A stretch of 64,000 nucleotides of DNA from assembly GCA_964588695.1 (NCBI GenBank), contig CAZPQK010000005.1:124001-188000 (forward strand), written 5' to 3'. Each line of letters opens with the position of its first letter. Position 1 is the stretch's first letter. The DNA comes from CAZPQK01 sp964588695 (GTDB taxonomy: Bacteria > Krumholzibacteriota > Krumholzibacteriia > WVZY01 > JAKEHA01). The translations under genes were made by a program, and so were the position numbers. The notes beneath the pieces were generated by a model. It did not search any database and was not told the DNA's origin. It saw nothing but the letters and a program-made list of their open reading frames with translations. Positions 17,890 to 25,912 of the stretch are shown piece after piece.

Positions 17890-18695
17890 GCGAACGCAAG
17901 AAAGTGAACGTTCACACCCTTCGAGCGATGAAAAAGAAGGGCGAGAAAATCGTAATGCTAACCGCGTACGACTTTCAGACCGCGCTGCTCGAAGATCGGG
18001 CCGGCGTGGACATGATGCTGGTAGGCGACAGCCTGGGGATGGTGGTGTTGGGACACGATACGACGGTTCCAGTGACGGTCGACGATATTGTACATCACCT
18101 CCGCGGCGTTTCTGCCGCCGATCCCAAAGCGATGGTCGTGGGCGATCTCCCGTTTATGAGTTATCAGGCGAGCGTTGATGACGCCGTGCGTAATGCCGGT
18201 CGTTTGCTAAAGGAGGGCGGCGCCGAAGCGGTCAAGCTTGAAGGCGGCCGTCGCGTAGCGCCGATGGTGGAAGCCATAATCGCCGCCGATATTCCGCTAA
18301 TGGGACACATCGGACTGACCCCGCAGTCGTATCACCGTATGGGCGGCTTCAAAGTGCAAGGCAAGACCGAAGAAGAAGCCGACCGATTGCTGGCCGAAGC
18401 CAAGTATCTGGAGTCGGCTGGATGTTTTGGGATGGTTCTGGAAGGAATGCCCAGCGACCTGGCGCGAACGATAACCGCCGAGGTTTCTATTCCGACGATC
18501 GGTATCGGTGCCGGCCCCGAATGCGATGGGCAAGTGCTGGTTGTGAACGACATACTGGGAATGTCTGACGGTTTTTCGCCGAAGTTTGTAAAACGCTATG
18601 CCGACATTGGTGCGCAGATTCAGTCTGCCGTTAGCGACTACATTGCCGACGTTCGCGCCGGAAGCTTTCCCGACGACGACCACAGCTACTCCTGA
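17886..18695 (+). CDS. panB: 3-methyl-2-oxobutanoate hydroxymethyltransferase
   Basis: The 269-residue protein shows MLTAYDFQTALLED, VDMMLVGDSLGMVVLGHD (metal-binding Asp), GDLPFMSY, EGG and MGHIGLTPQS, as in PanB. It makes ketopantoate from ketoisovalerate using methylene-tetrahydrofolate, which links it to the folate genes just upstream. It overlaps the kinase gene by ATGA and is followed by panC after two bases. Confidence 0.96.
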   Translation: MSERKKVNVHTLRAMKKKGEKIVMLTAYDFQTALLEDRAGVDMMLVGDSLGMVVLGHDTTVPVTVDDIVHHLRGVSAADPKAMVVGDLPFMSYQASVDDAVRNAGRLLKEGGAEAVKLEGGRRVAPMVEAIIAADIPLMGHIGLTPQSYHRMGGFKVQGKTEEEADRLLAEAKYLESAGCFGMVLEGMPSDLARTITAEVSIPTIGIGAGPECDGQVLVVNDILGMSDGFSPKFVKRYADIGAQIQSAVSDYIADVRAGSFPDDDHSYS

Positions 18696-18697
18696 AC

Positions 18698-19594
18698 ATG
18701 ATCACCATAGAAGATATCGCCGGTGTGCGGCGGTGGGTTGCCGGCCGCCGCGCGCAGGGTCGCCGGGTTTCCTTTGTGCCTACGATGGGTGCTTTGCACG
18801 CAGGGCATGGCGCGTGCGTAAAGGTTGCTAATAGCGAGCCGCAATCGGACACCGTGGTGAGCATATTCGTGAACCCCACCCAGTTTGGACCCTCCGAAGA
18901 CCTCGACCGTTACCCGCGCCCCATCGAACGCGACGGTGAACTCTTGCAGCAATGGGGCGCTGGGGCCTTGTTTCATCCGACGGCTGCGGAAATGTACCCT
19001 CGTGAACCCGCTACCTGGGTGGATGTTAGTGGCTTAGACAACGCGTTGTGCGGGGCCAGTCGTCCGGGGCATTTCCGGGGCGTAGCAACGGTGGTGGCCA
19101 AACTATTTAATATTGTTCAACCCGATGTTGCGGTGTTCGGGCAGAAGGACGCTCAGCAGGCGCTGATCCTCCGGCAAATGGTCGCGGAACTTCACCTGCC
19201 GGTGACGCTACGGTTGTGTCCAATCGTACGCGAGGACGATGGACTTGCGCTTAGTTCCCGAAACGCCTATCTCGATACCGACGAGCGCCAACGTGCCCGC
19301 AGCCTGGCAGCAGGTCTGGCCGCGGCAGCGGAGTCTTTGGGAGATCGCCCTTCTGGCGACCGGGCGGCCTGGGCCGCGCGAGCGCAAACCACTGCCACCC
19401 GCGTGGTGGCCGCGGGAGCGGATCATCTGGAATACTGCGAGTTCCGGCGGGTTGACGATCTTTCCCTTTGGGACGGTAGCGACGGGCGCGTTATACTCGC
19501 CGTCGCGGCGCACGTAGGATCGACCCGGCTGATCGACAACGCCGTGTTTGACGTTACCGACAAAGCAGTTACACCAATGGAGACGATGTTTTAG
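18698..19594 (+). CDS. panC: Pantothenate synthetase
   Basis: The 298-residue protein carries FVPTMGALHAGHGACV (the HxGH-type ATP-binding motif), SIFVNPTQFGPSEDL, FGQKDAQQ and LALSSRNAYL, all hallmarks of PanC. It joins pantoate and beta-alanine using ATP. The segment after the HAGH motif (GACVKVA) departs from the usual LSLIR-type sequence but keeps both histidines. It is part of the fol-pan operon; panD is not in this window. Confidence 0.95.
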   Translation: MITIEDIAGVRRWVAGRRAQGRRVSFVPTMGALHAGHGACVKVANSEPQSDTVVSIFVNPTQFGPSEDLDRYPRPIERDGELLQQWGAGALFHPTAAEMYPREPATWVDVSGLDNALCGASRPGHFRGVATVVAKLFNIVQPDVAVFGQKDAQQALILRQMVAELHLPVTLRLCPIVREDDGLALSSRNAYLDTDERQRARSLAAGLAAAAESLGDRPSGDRAAWAARAQTTATRVVAAGADHLEYCEFRRVDDLSLWDGSDGRVILAVAAHVGSTRLIDNAVFDVTDKAVTPMETMF

Positions 19595-20332
19595 ATGGGG
19601 TTTGCCGCTGTAATCTTGGCTGCGGGTAAGGGTACTCGAATGAAGTCAGACTTGCCCAAGGTGCTTCATCCGGTTCATGGCCAACCGATGGTCGCACATG
19701 TCGTCAGGATGGTAACCGCTGCTGGCGCGGAGCGCGTAATCGCCGTCGTGGGTTATCAGCACGAGCGGGTGCGTACCGCGCTTGTCAATACCGACGCTGA
19801 GTTCGCCATGCAGGAAGAACAACTTGGAACCGGGCATGCGGTGCAGCAAGCAGAAGTTCTGCTGGGTGACTTCGACGGAACCGTTGTGGTGCTTAATGGT
19901 GACGTGCCATGTTTGCGTGTCGAAACATTGCAAGCGTTCCTTGAGTTTCACGCGAAGGAAGGCGCGGCCGCAACTGTTATGACCGCCGACATGGACGACG
20001 CCACCGGGTATGGCCGTATCGTCCGGGCAGATGACGACAGCCTGCTGCGAATCGTCGAGCACAAAGATGCCAGCGACGTGGAAAAGCAAATTTCCGAAAT
20101 CAACTCCGGACTGTTTTGTTTTGACTGCAAGTCGTTGTTTGCCGCGCTGAATAATCTGGACAGCGACAACGCACAAAACGAGTTCTATGTTACCGACGCC
20201 ATTGAGCTGATTCGCGAAGCCGGCAAACCGGTACGCGCGTGGTGTGTCCCCGATAACCGCGAAGTAGCCGGGGTCAACACCGTCGAAGAACTCGAACAGG
20301 TTGAAAGCTACATGGAGGATTTGGGCCGGTGA
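19595..20332 (+). CDS. GlmU-like sugar-phosphate nucleotidyltransferase (N-terminal domain only)
   Basis: The 245-residue product begins AAVILAAGKGTRMKSDLPKV and has LGTGHAVQQAE, VLNGDVPC and NSGLFCFDCKSL, which match the uridylyltransferase half of GlmU. Normal GlmU is about 450 residues with a C-terminal left-handed beta-helix acetyltransferase; that half is missing and the gene ends cleanly with a GTGA overlap. So this is a stand-alone UDP-GlcNAc pyrophosphorylase type enzyme, or a relative with another sugar. The acetyltransferase step would need a separate protein. It starts directly after the panC stop. Confidence 0.87.
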   Translation: MGFAAVILAAGKGTRMKSDLPKVLHPVHGQPMVAHVVRMVTAAGAERVIAVVGYQHERVRTALVNTDAEFAMQEEQLGTGHAVQQAEVLLGDFDGTVVVLNGDVPCLRVETLQAFLEFHAKEGAAATVMTADMDDATGYGRIVRADDDSLLRIVEHKDASDVEKQISEINSGLFCFDCKSLFAALNNLDSDNAQNEFYVTDAIELIREAGKPVRAWCVPDNREVAGVNTVEELEQVESYMEDLGR

Positions 20333-20826
20333 GTCGTCTCTACGCCCCCTGGCGCGCGAAATACATCATGAACGCTGCCAAGTCCGATCCCCGTGAGGGA
20401 TGCCTGTTCTGCGGCATCCGCGACGAAGACCGTGACCCCGAGAACTTTGTGTTGGCGCGGGGAGAGGATTGGTATCTAATCCTTAATCGGTACCCGTACA
20501 CGACGGGACATGTCATGGTGGTAGCCAATCGCCATGTTGGAACGGTCGGCGACCTGAGCGCGGCCGAGCGCGCGGAAATGGTTAACTGGTTAGCGGCGGC
20601 GGAGGCGGCGGTGAAACAAGCCTACGATCCCGACGGGATCAACGTTGGGGTTAATTTGGGGCGAAGTGCTGGCGCCGGAGTGGTTGGACACCTGCACGTT
20701 CATTTGGTTCCTCGCTGGCAAGGCGACACTAATTTTATGGCATCGGTCGGAGAGACGAGGGTGGTTTCCGAGGATCTCGGTGACACGTACACAAAGCTTC
20801 GCGAAGCCCTGAAAGTGGAGAAGTAG
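20329..20826 (+). CDS. HIT-family hydrolase/phosphorylase
   Basis: The 165-residue protein starts at GTG 20329 and begins SRLYAPWRAKYI. It has CLFCGI, LNRYPYTTGHVMVV and the histidine triad HLHVHLVPRW, with GVNLGRSAGAG before it. This form is close to Ap4A-phosphorylase-like and galT-like HIT proteins of about 160 residues found widely in bacteria. It probably acts on dinucleoside polyphosphates or nucleotide adducts. CxxC near the N-terminus suggests zinc. Confidence 0.9.
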   Translation: MSRLYAPWRAKYIMNAAKSDPREGCLFCGIRDEDRDPENFVLARGEDWYLILNRYPYTTGHVMVVANRHVGTVGDLSAAERAEMVNWLAAAEAAVKQAYDPDGINVGVNLGRSAGAGVVGHLHVHLVPRWQGDTNFMASVGETRVVSEDLGDTYTKLREALKVEK

Positions 20827-20828
20827 TT

Positions 20829-21311
20829 ATGGCAGCGAAACGCAAGACCAAAGCCAAAAGCAAAGCCAAGCGGCGTTCGCGTCGGCGAACCCAACGCAAA
20901 GCCACTTGGGGGCAAAAGCTTCTGGTTGGGCTAAGCGGCATTGTAATGGTTATGTGTGCCGCGAGTATCACGTCAGGATTCTTCATTCGCAATACCACCA
21001 GTGATGCCGGGGACGGCCGCTTCCGCGTGGCGGTGCTAAACGGAACCGGGCAAGCTGGTCTGGCCAACGCCGCCAAAAAAGGTTTGCTCAGCAAAGGAAT
21101 CGACGTTATCGAAGCCTCAAATGCGGACAGCTTTGACTACCAGAACTCGGTGTTGATCGCTCGCAAACGGGGGTTGGACGTGGATGCGCTGGCAGAGGCA
21201 CTGGGATGCGCGAACGTTATCGAGCAGATCCAGCCGGATGCGTTGGAAGACGCGACGCTGATTCTGGGCGCCGACTACGAATTACTTCGGGTAGATTTTG
21301 ACCGCCGCTAG
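20829..21311 (+). CDS. Membrane-anchored LytR C-terminal (LytR_C) domain protein
   Basis: The 160-residue protein has a very basic N-terminus (about 30 residues of Lys/Arg), one transmembrane helix (about 30-52), and an extracytoplasmic LytR_C-type domain starting FRVAVLNGTGQAGLANAAKK. The family is associated with cell-wall-linked proteins, but its role is unknown. The strong positive charge makes the N-terminus cytoplasmic. It lies 2 bases after the HIT gene and before a second small membrane protein. Confidence 0.82.
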   Translation: MAAKRKTKAKSKAKRRSRRRTQRKATWGQKLLVGLSGIVMVMCAASITSGFFIRNTTSDAGDGRFRVAVLNGTGQAGLANAAKKGLLSKGIDVIEASNADSFDYQNSVLIARKRGLDVDALAEALGCANVIEQIQPDALEDATLILGADYELLRVDFDRR

Positions 21312-21319
21312 GAGCATCC

Positions 21320-21592
21320 ATGGCCGCACGTAGACGATCTGTTGGTACCATCGCGCTGATTCTGTTCTTGGGAATCGTCGTCGGGACCGTACTAGGCGAG
21401 GTGGTAGGGCTGGTTCTGCCGGAGGGCAAAGTCATTCGCGACGTGTTTGTAAACTCGCTGGACTACCATTTCGGGCCCCATCACGTCGATTTAGTGGTCT
21501 TTGGGTTTACGGTTGGGTTCTCTCTGAGCGTAAATTTAATGGGTGTTATCGGGCTTTTTGCTATGATATTACTGTTACGTTGGTTCTGGTAG
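21320..21592 (+). CDS. DUF4321 small membrane protein
   Basis: The 90-residue protein has two predicted membrane helices, one starting at about residue 9 (TIALILFLGIVVGTVLGEVV) and one at about 62-88 (VFGFTVGFSLSVNLMGVIGL), with a short loop between. This pattern is DUF4321. Its function is unknown. It is located between the LytR_C gene and tatA in a compact operon, which suggests an envelope role. Confidence 0.8.
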   Translation: MAARRRSVGTIALILFLGIVVGTVLGEVVGLVLPEGKVIRDVFVNSLDYHFGPHHVDLVVFGFTVGFSLSVNLMGVIGLFAMILLLRWFW

Positions 21593-21610
21593 ACGAGTAA
21601 GGAGCTTGTA

Positions 21611-21814
21611 GTGTTTGCCCTGGTTACGCCTGGTTGGCAAGAACTTGTCATAATATTCGCGATTATTTTGTTGGTTTTCGGGCCGCGTAAGTTGCCCGAA
21701 GTCGCCGAAGCTATTGGTCGGTCGATTCGTAAATTTCGAACGGCGTCGCGGGATGCCCGCGACGAGTTGGAGTCGAACATCGACGACCTGAAAGGCGAAG
21801 AACGAAAACCCTAG
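21611..21814 (+). CDS. tatA: Sec-independent protein translocase TatA/TatE
   Basis: The 67-residue protein has a single N-terminal helix, the FGPRKLPE hinge motif and an amphipathic helix AEAIGRSIRKFRTASRD, which is the TatA pattern. It starts at GTG 21611 with an AAGGAG site. It forms the variable-size pore of the twin-arginine pathway for folded proteins. tatB and tatC are not in this window. It is the last gene of the fol-pan operon, and a bidirectional terminator follows. Confidence 0.95.
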   Translation: MFALVTPGWQELVIIFAIILLVFGPRKLPEVAEAIGRSIRKFRTASRDARDELESNIDDLKGEERKP

Positions 21815-21835
21815 CATCGCCAAAGACGCAACGCT

Positions 21836-21868
21836 AAAAAAAAGCGCCCGGAATCGGGCGCTTTTTTT
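21836..21868. terminator. Bidirectional intrinsic terminator between tatA and the PpiD-like gene
   Basis: A 7-bp GC stem (gcgcccg/cgggcgc) around a GAAT loop is flanked by eight A residues on the left and seven T residues on the right, so it can work on both strands for the convergent genes. Confidence 0.95.
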
Positions 21869-21888
21869 GTGAACGCGATGCTGGTGTT

Positions 21889-23691
21889 TTACTGAATCTG
21901 CAGTTGGTCGCGGTTGTCTTGCACATCGGCCGACGCAAGCAGTTGGTCGTACCAGAAGGTCATGAACTCCTGGGTTTTGGTCGAAGTGATCTGCGCGTGA
22001 ATCGCAGGAGCTTCGGTCTTGAAGTGCTCCTCGTCGATCGGTTCGCGTGCGATGACCTGTGCGACGTACAGGTTGCCGCCCGATTCAATGGGCGGCGTGA
22101 TACGACTGGTCTCGGTATTCAGCAAGGCAAACATGAATGGCGAGTTGGCTGCGACACTTCCGGCACGCTCGTTGGCTTTAAACGGTGCCGGTTTATTTGC
22201 CTGGTAGCCGTACTTCTTTACTGCGTCGTCCCAGCTTGTCGTGCTGACCGCAGTACGAAACGCCGTCGCTTTGCGGCTTGCCAGGTTTTTCTGGCGTTCA
22301 TAACGCAGTGCAAACTCAACCTGGCCACGGACCGCGTCAAGCGGTCGCGGCGCATCGGCAAGGCGGTCTTTGACCCGGACGACAAAGTAGTTGTCGTCAT
22401 TGCGCAGAACACCGCTGATGGTTCCCGGTTCGTTGGCGAATGCGAAGCGCGAAATACTGGGCACGAATCCCAGGGCGCCTATGGGAAAGTTTTGTAGGAA
22501 CGGCATCGACGACTTCATATCGAGGCCGAACCGTTCGGCGGCAACTTCCAGCCCATCCGCCTTTGCTGCTGCTTGCACCTCGTTTGCCAACGTGTGAAGT
22601 GAATCGGTGGTGATGCCGCTGGGGGAGAATCCAATAAAGATCTCGCCGATGTTGAACTTCTGGACGTCGTCTTCGACCGCTTTATCGATCAACTTAACAA
22701 TGTAGACGCCGTTTTCCACGCTGATCGGTGCGCTAACCTGGCCCGGCGTCATGCTTGCAACCGCGTCCATAATGGCGGTATCACGCATGGTGCGGGTGAT
22801 TAGCCCGGTTTCGCCGCCGACTTGCGCGGTGGGAAGTTCGGAATAAATCTTCGCGGTTTCACCAAAGTCTTCACCCCGTTCGACAATCTCTTTGTGGATA
22901 TCGGCGGCGGTTAGTTCTACGTCTTCAATATCCTGAGCCGAGGCTTCCAGCGGAATTTGCAGAAACTCGATCGATGCTTTCTCGCCCTCCATGTACTCGT
23001 CGATGTGGTTGTCGTAATACGTGGTGATGTCGTCTTCGCCCGGCGTCCAATCACCCAGGTCTTCCGACGCGATGGGGAACTCCACGTATGCGACTTCCAT
23101 GGTCACGTTGCTCGCCTCGTAACGCTGTCGTACTTCGGTGTCACTAACGTGAACCTGCGAAGCGAGGTACTGGTTAAGCTTGAACATGGGGATTCGCTGA
23201 CGGGCGAGTTGTTCGAACGACGTCCAATCGTTCTCGGGATTGCGCAGCGCGGTCAGGTAAGCCTGATAGTCAAACTGACCTTGTTCATTAACAAAGTAGC
23301 GTTGCGCTTCGGGCGGTGGCGTATTGGTAAGAAAGTCGACAACTTCCTGGTCGGTCGCAGTGATGTTCAACTCTTCAATCTTTTGGCTGGTAAGGATTCC
23401 CAACACCAGATTGTCCCAGGTTTGCGCAGAAATAGCGTCCTGAAGTTGTGCACCGATGGTTCCGTCCGGCGACTGGTTGCGGTACTGGGCGGCAAGTTGC
23501 TGGTACATGGCGTTGTACTGCTGCCCCGTTATGGAAACGCCGTTAACCTTGCCGATGACATTGGTTGTACCGGTCCCGCTCATCCCTCCGCCCTGAAGGT
23601 CGAGTCCCCAAACCGCAAAAATAGTGATGACGAATGCGACCACGACGATCCACAGGATGATCTTCGTGTTCTCACGCATCTGCTGCATCAT
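21889..23691 (-). CDS. PpiD/SurA-like membrane-anchored peptidyl-prolyl isomerase foldase
   Basis: The 600-residue protein begins MMQQMRENTKIILWIVVVAF, a single N-terminal signal-anchor, followed by a SurA_N-type domain (NGVSITGQQYNAMYQQL), a parvulin (PpiC-type) rotamase region around residues 260-340 (QVGGETGLITR ... PGQVSAPISVENGVYIVKL) and a long C-terminal part. This is the architecture of PpiD, which helps newly exported periplasmic and outer-membrane proteins fold. Many large secreted and outer-membrane proteins in this window would be clients. Two ATGs lie in tandem at the start; an AGGAG site is 11 bases upstream of the first, so either may be used. Confidence 0.9.
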   Translation of the reverse strand: MMQQMRENTKIILWIVVVAFVITIFAVWGLDLQGGGMSGTGTTNVIGKVNGVSITGQQYNAMYQQLAAQYRNQSPDGTIGAQLQDAISAQTWDNLVLGILTSQKIEELNITATDQEVVDFLTNTPPPEAQRYFVNEQGQFDYQAYLTALRNPENDWTSFEQLARQRIPMFKLNQYLASQVHVSDTEVRQRYEASNVTMEVAYVEFPIASEDLGDWTPGEDDITTYYDNHIDEYMEGEKASIEFLQIPLEASAQDIEDVELTAADIHKEIVERGEDFGETAKIYSELPTAQVGGETGLITRTMRDTAIMDAVASMTPGQVSAPISVENGVYIVKLIDKAVEDDVQKFNIGEIFIGFSPSGITTDSLHTLANEVQAAAKADGLEVAAERFGLDMKSSMPFLQNFPIGALGFVPSISRFAFANEPGTISGVLRNDDNYFVVRVKDRLADAPRPLDAVRGQVEFALRYERQKNLASRKATAFRTAVSTTSWDDAVKKYGYQANKPAPFKANERAGSVAANSPFMFALLNTETSRITPPIESGGNLYVAQVIAREPIDEEHFKTEAPAIHAQITSTKTQEFMTFWYDQLLASADVQDNRDQLQIQ

Positions 23692-23901
23692 AAAGCATCA
23701 AACTCCTGGCAAATCCACCGGCAAGACGTTGTCTGCCAGCACACAATGTTTGGCGAAAATGAAGTTAAGCACCAACAATAGCATAAGTTAGCATCAAGGC
23801 GCAACGACGTGGCGCGTTGGTGCGATTAGCCCCCAAGCCTGTCTAACATATCTAAACACAATAAGTTACGGGCCATGGACGCCAGGCTAGTGGCGGCCCC
23901 T

Positions 23902-23930
23902 TTGACACTCGGGTACTGCGATGCTAGATT
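23902..23930 (+). promoter_or_regulatory. Sigma-70-type promoter for a probably leaderless M23 peptidase mRNA
   Basis: TTGACA at 23902-23907 and TAGATT at 23925-23930 are 17 bases apart. The expected transcription start, about 7 bases after the -10, falls at the A of the ATG at 23937, and no ribosome-binding site is seen in between. Confidence 0.75.
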
Positions 23931-23936
23931 GCCCGC

Positions 23937-25874
23937 ATGAAGCAGTCGCACCTATCTGTTCAACACCTTGTGCTGCCTTTGGTTGCACTTGCCGTTGCGC
24001 TAGCGGTTACCGCGCCGCCGGCGCCGACCGAGGGCAAAACTGCGAAAGAACTGCTTTGGCCGACGGTGGGACAGAAGGGGGTGTCGTCTAACTTCTGTGA
24101 GTACCGGTTGGGGCACTTCCATGCGGGGATCGATGTCCGTAGCTTTGGCGCCGAGGGTATTCCCTGTGTGGCCGTCGCCGATGGGTACATTGAGCGGGTT
24201 CGGGCGTCGTCCGGCGGTTATGGGAAGGCATTGTACCTTCGGCTTAACACAGGTGAAACCTGTGTGTACGCCCACCTCTCCGAGTTTGCACCGGAAATTG
24301 AGGCTGAGTTGCTGGCGCAGCAACAACGCCGCGGAACCTACAAAATCGATTTTCGCCTTCCCCAGACGCGGTTTACGGTCAAACGCGGCGATGTGATTGC
24401 GTACTCCGGACGGACTGGTACCACCGATCCGCATCTTCACTTTGAGATTCGTGATCCGGGGCAGCGTCCCCTGGATCCGTTCGCACATGGGTTTGGACTG
24501 CCCGATCCCACGCCTCCGGAGTTTCGACGCATAGCGCTGGTTCCGCGCGACGTCGAGGCTCGAATTGGCGGCGGCGTTCAGCCGCGATGGGTTCGCGTGG
24601 AATCGACGGGCCCGGGCCGGTACCGTGCTGAGGTTAGCAACGTCACCGGGGCCGTCGGTCTGGCGGTTGAGGTGTTCGATCGCATCGACGAAAACTCTGG
24701 TCGGTTGGCGCCAGCACGACTGCAATTACGCCAGGGTGACGAACTGCTGGTTGATCTTCGCTTTGATCAGACTGACTTTACCACGACCGACCGGGTGGAC
24801 TGGATCTACGACGTTGCCCGGGTTCGGCTGGACAAAGACTATTTCTTTCATCTCTTTCAAAGACCGGGCGGCGAATGGTCGGGTCTTGATGTGCGCGACA
24901 GTTGGTTGCGAGCGCCGGTCGCCGTAACGGTTACTGCGTGGGATCGCGCCGGCAACCGTAGTGATTTGGATCTGACCCTGACCGATGACGCCGACAACGT
25001 TAAGGGAAGTCACCGACCGTTTCTGGGGGCGATACCCGGAGTGGCGGCCCAGGACGGCTGGGTGGAGATTCAGTCGGACTTTGTTGTCGACGGTAGTTCG
25101 CCACGGTCTGCGGGCGCCAGCGGGTTCGAGCATTGGGAGGACGGGCCATACGAAGTGAGTTTTCAGCCCTACGAAGCTGGCAAGTCGACGTCTCTTTACA
25201 TCGTGGGGGTTCGGGCCGGCCAACCCCGGAGCGTTCCATTCGCCGCGCTTAACCTGGAAGTGATTTTTGGCGAGCGGACGTTCGCCGCGGACAAGGTTGT
25301 GTTTGCAGCTCCCTGGTCGGGACGGGGACAAGATTTGGTGATGGGCCAATTAGTTCGACACAACTGGCCGGTACTGATCGGGCCCTATTCTGCACTGCTC
25401 GAGCGCGACATGGAAATTCGTTTTATTGTTCCCGATGCAACGCCCAACCACGCCGTGTTTCGTCTTAACGAGCGCAAGCTCGAGTGGCAGTACTACCCGT
25501 CGGTGGTTCATCGCGATGTGGTCGCGACCACGGCGAAACGTCCCGGTGTTTACGCCGTGCTTTCCGACAACGAACCGCCATCGATCCTGCGTCCGGTGGT
25601 CAAGCGTTGGCAAAGCCACAGCGGTAAAGTTGTGCGCAACGAAATCCACGTACCCATAGAAGACACCGGGAGTGGCTTCGATCCCGAGCGCGGTGGTGCG
25701 TATCTAAATGGTATTAAACAGATTGCGCGTTGGGACGGGACCGACAAAAAATGGTTTATACAAATCTACGACAAGAATATAATCGGCCAGCAAGCGATCA
25801 GTATTGTTGCCTATGACCAAATTGGAAACCGCACCCAGTTGGATACTACGATCGACGTCCCGCGCCTGAACTAA
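23937..25874 (+). CDS. Secreted M23-family (LytM) metallopeptidase with long C-terminal region
   Basis: The 645-residue protein has an N-terminal signal segment and an M23 domain at about residues 40-190. Zinc ligands are seen in HFHAGID (H62, D66) and in DPHLHFEI. Such enzymes cleave peptidoglycan cross-links; some are inactive regulators, but here the ligands are kept. The remaining 450 residues are beta-rich (Ig-like, with VTAWDRAGNRSDLDL) and may place it in the envelope. The ATG has no ribosome-binding site and coincides with the predicted transcription start. It is followed by dnaE after 38 bases. Confidence 0.87.
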   Translation: MKQSHLSVQHLVLPLVALAVALAVTAPPAPTEGKTAKELLWPTVGQKGVSSNFCEYRLGHFHAGIDVRSFGAEGIPCVAVADGYIERVRASSGGYGKALYLRLNTGETCVYAHLSEFAPEIEAELLAQQQRRGTYKIDFRLPQTRFTVKRGDVIAYSGRTGTTDPHLHFEIRDPGQRPLDPFAHGFGLPDPTPPEFRRIALVPRDVEARIGGGVQPRWVRVESTGPGRYRAEVSNVTGAVGLAVEVFDRIDENSGRLAPARLQLRQGDELLVDLRFDQTDFTTTDRVDWIYDVARVRLDKDYFFHLFQRPGGEWSGLDVRDSWLRAPVAVTVTAWDRAGNRSDLDLTLTDDADNVKGSHRPFLGAIPGVAAQDGWVEIQSDFVVDGSSPRSAGASGFEHWEDGPYEVSFQPYEAGKSTSLYIVGVRAGQPRSVPFAALNLEVIFGERTFAADKVVFAAPWSGRGQDLVMGQLVRHNWPVLIGPYSALLERDMEIRFIVPDATPNHAVFRLNERKLEWQYYPSVVHRDVVATTAKRPGVYAVLSDNEPPSILRPVVKRWQSHSGKVVRNEIHVPIEDTGSGFDPERGGAYLNGIKQIARWDGTDKKWFIQIYDKNIIGQQAISIVAYDQIGNRTQLDTTIDVPRLN

Positions 25875-25912
25875 GCGATAGCGGGCGCGAGGCGCCGCCC
25901 GGAGTCGCTTTT

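Noticed and set aside
23858..23868. Shared 11-mer acaataagtta at 23858 and 46158
   Set aside because: An 11-base match in 64 kb is expected many times by chance, and the two places have no common context.
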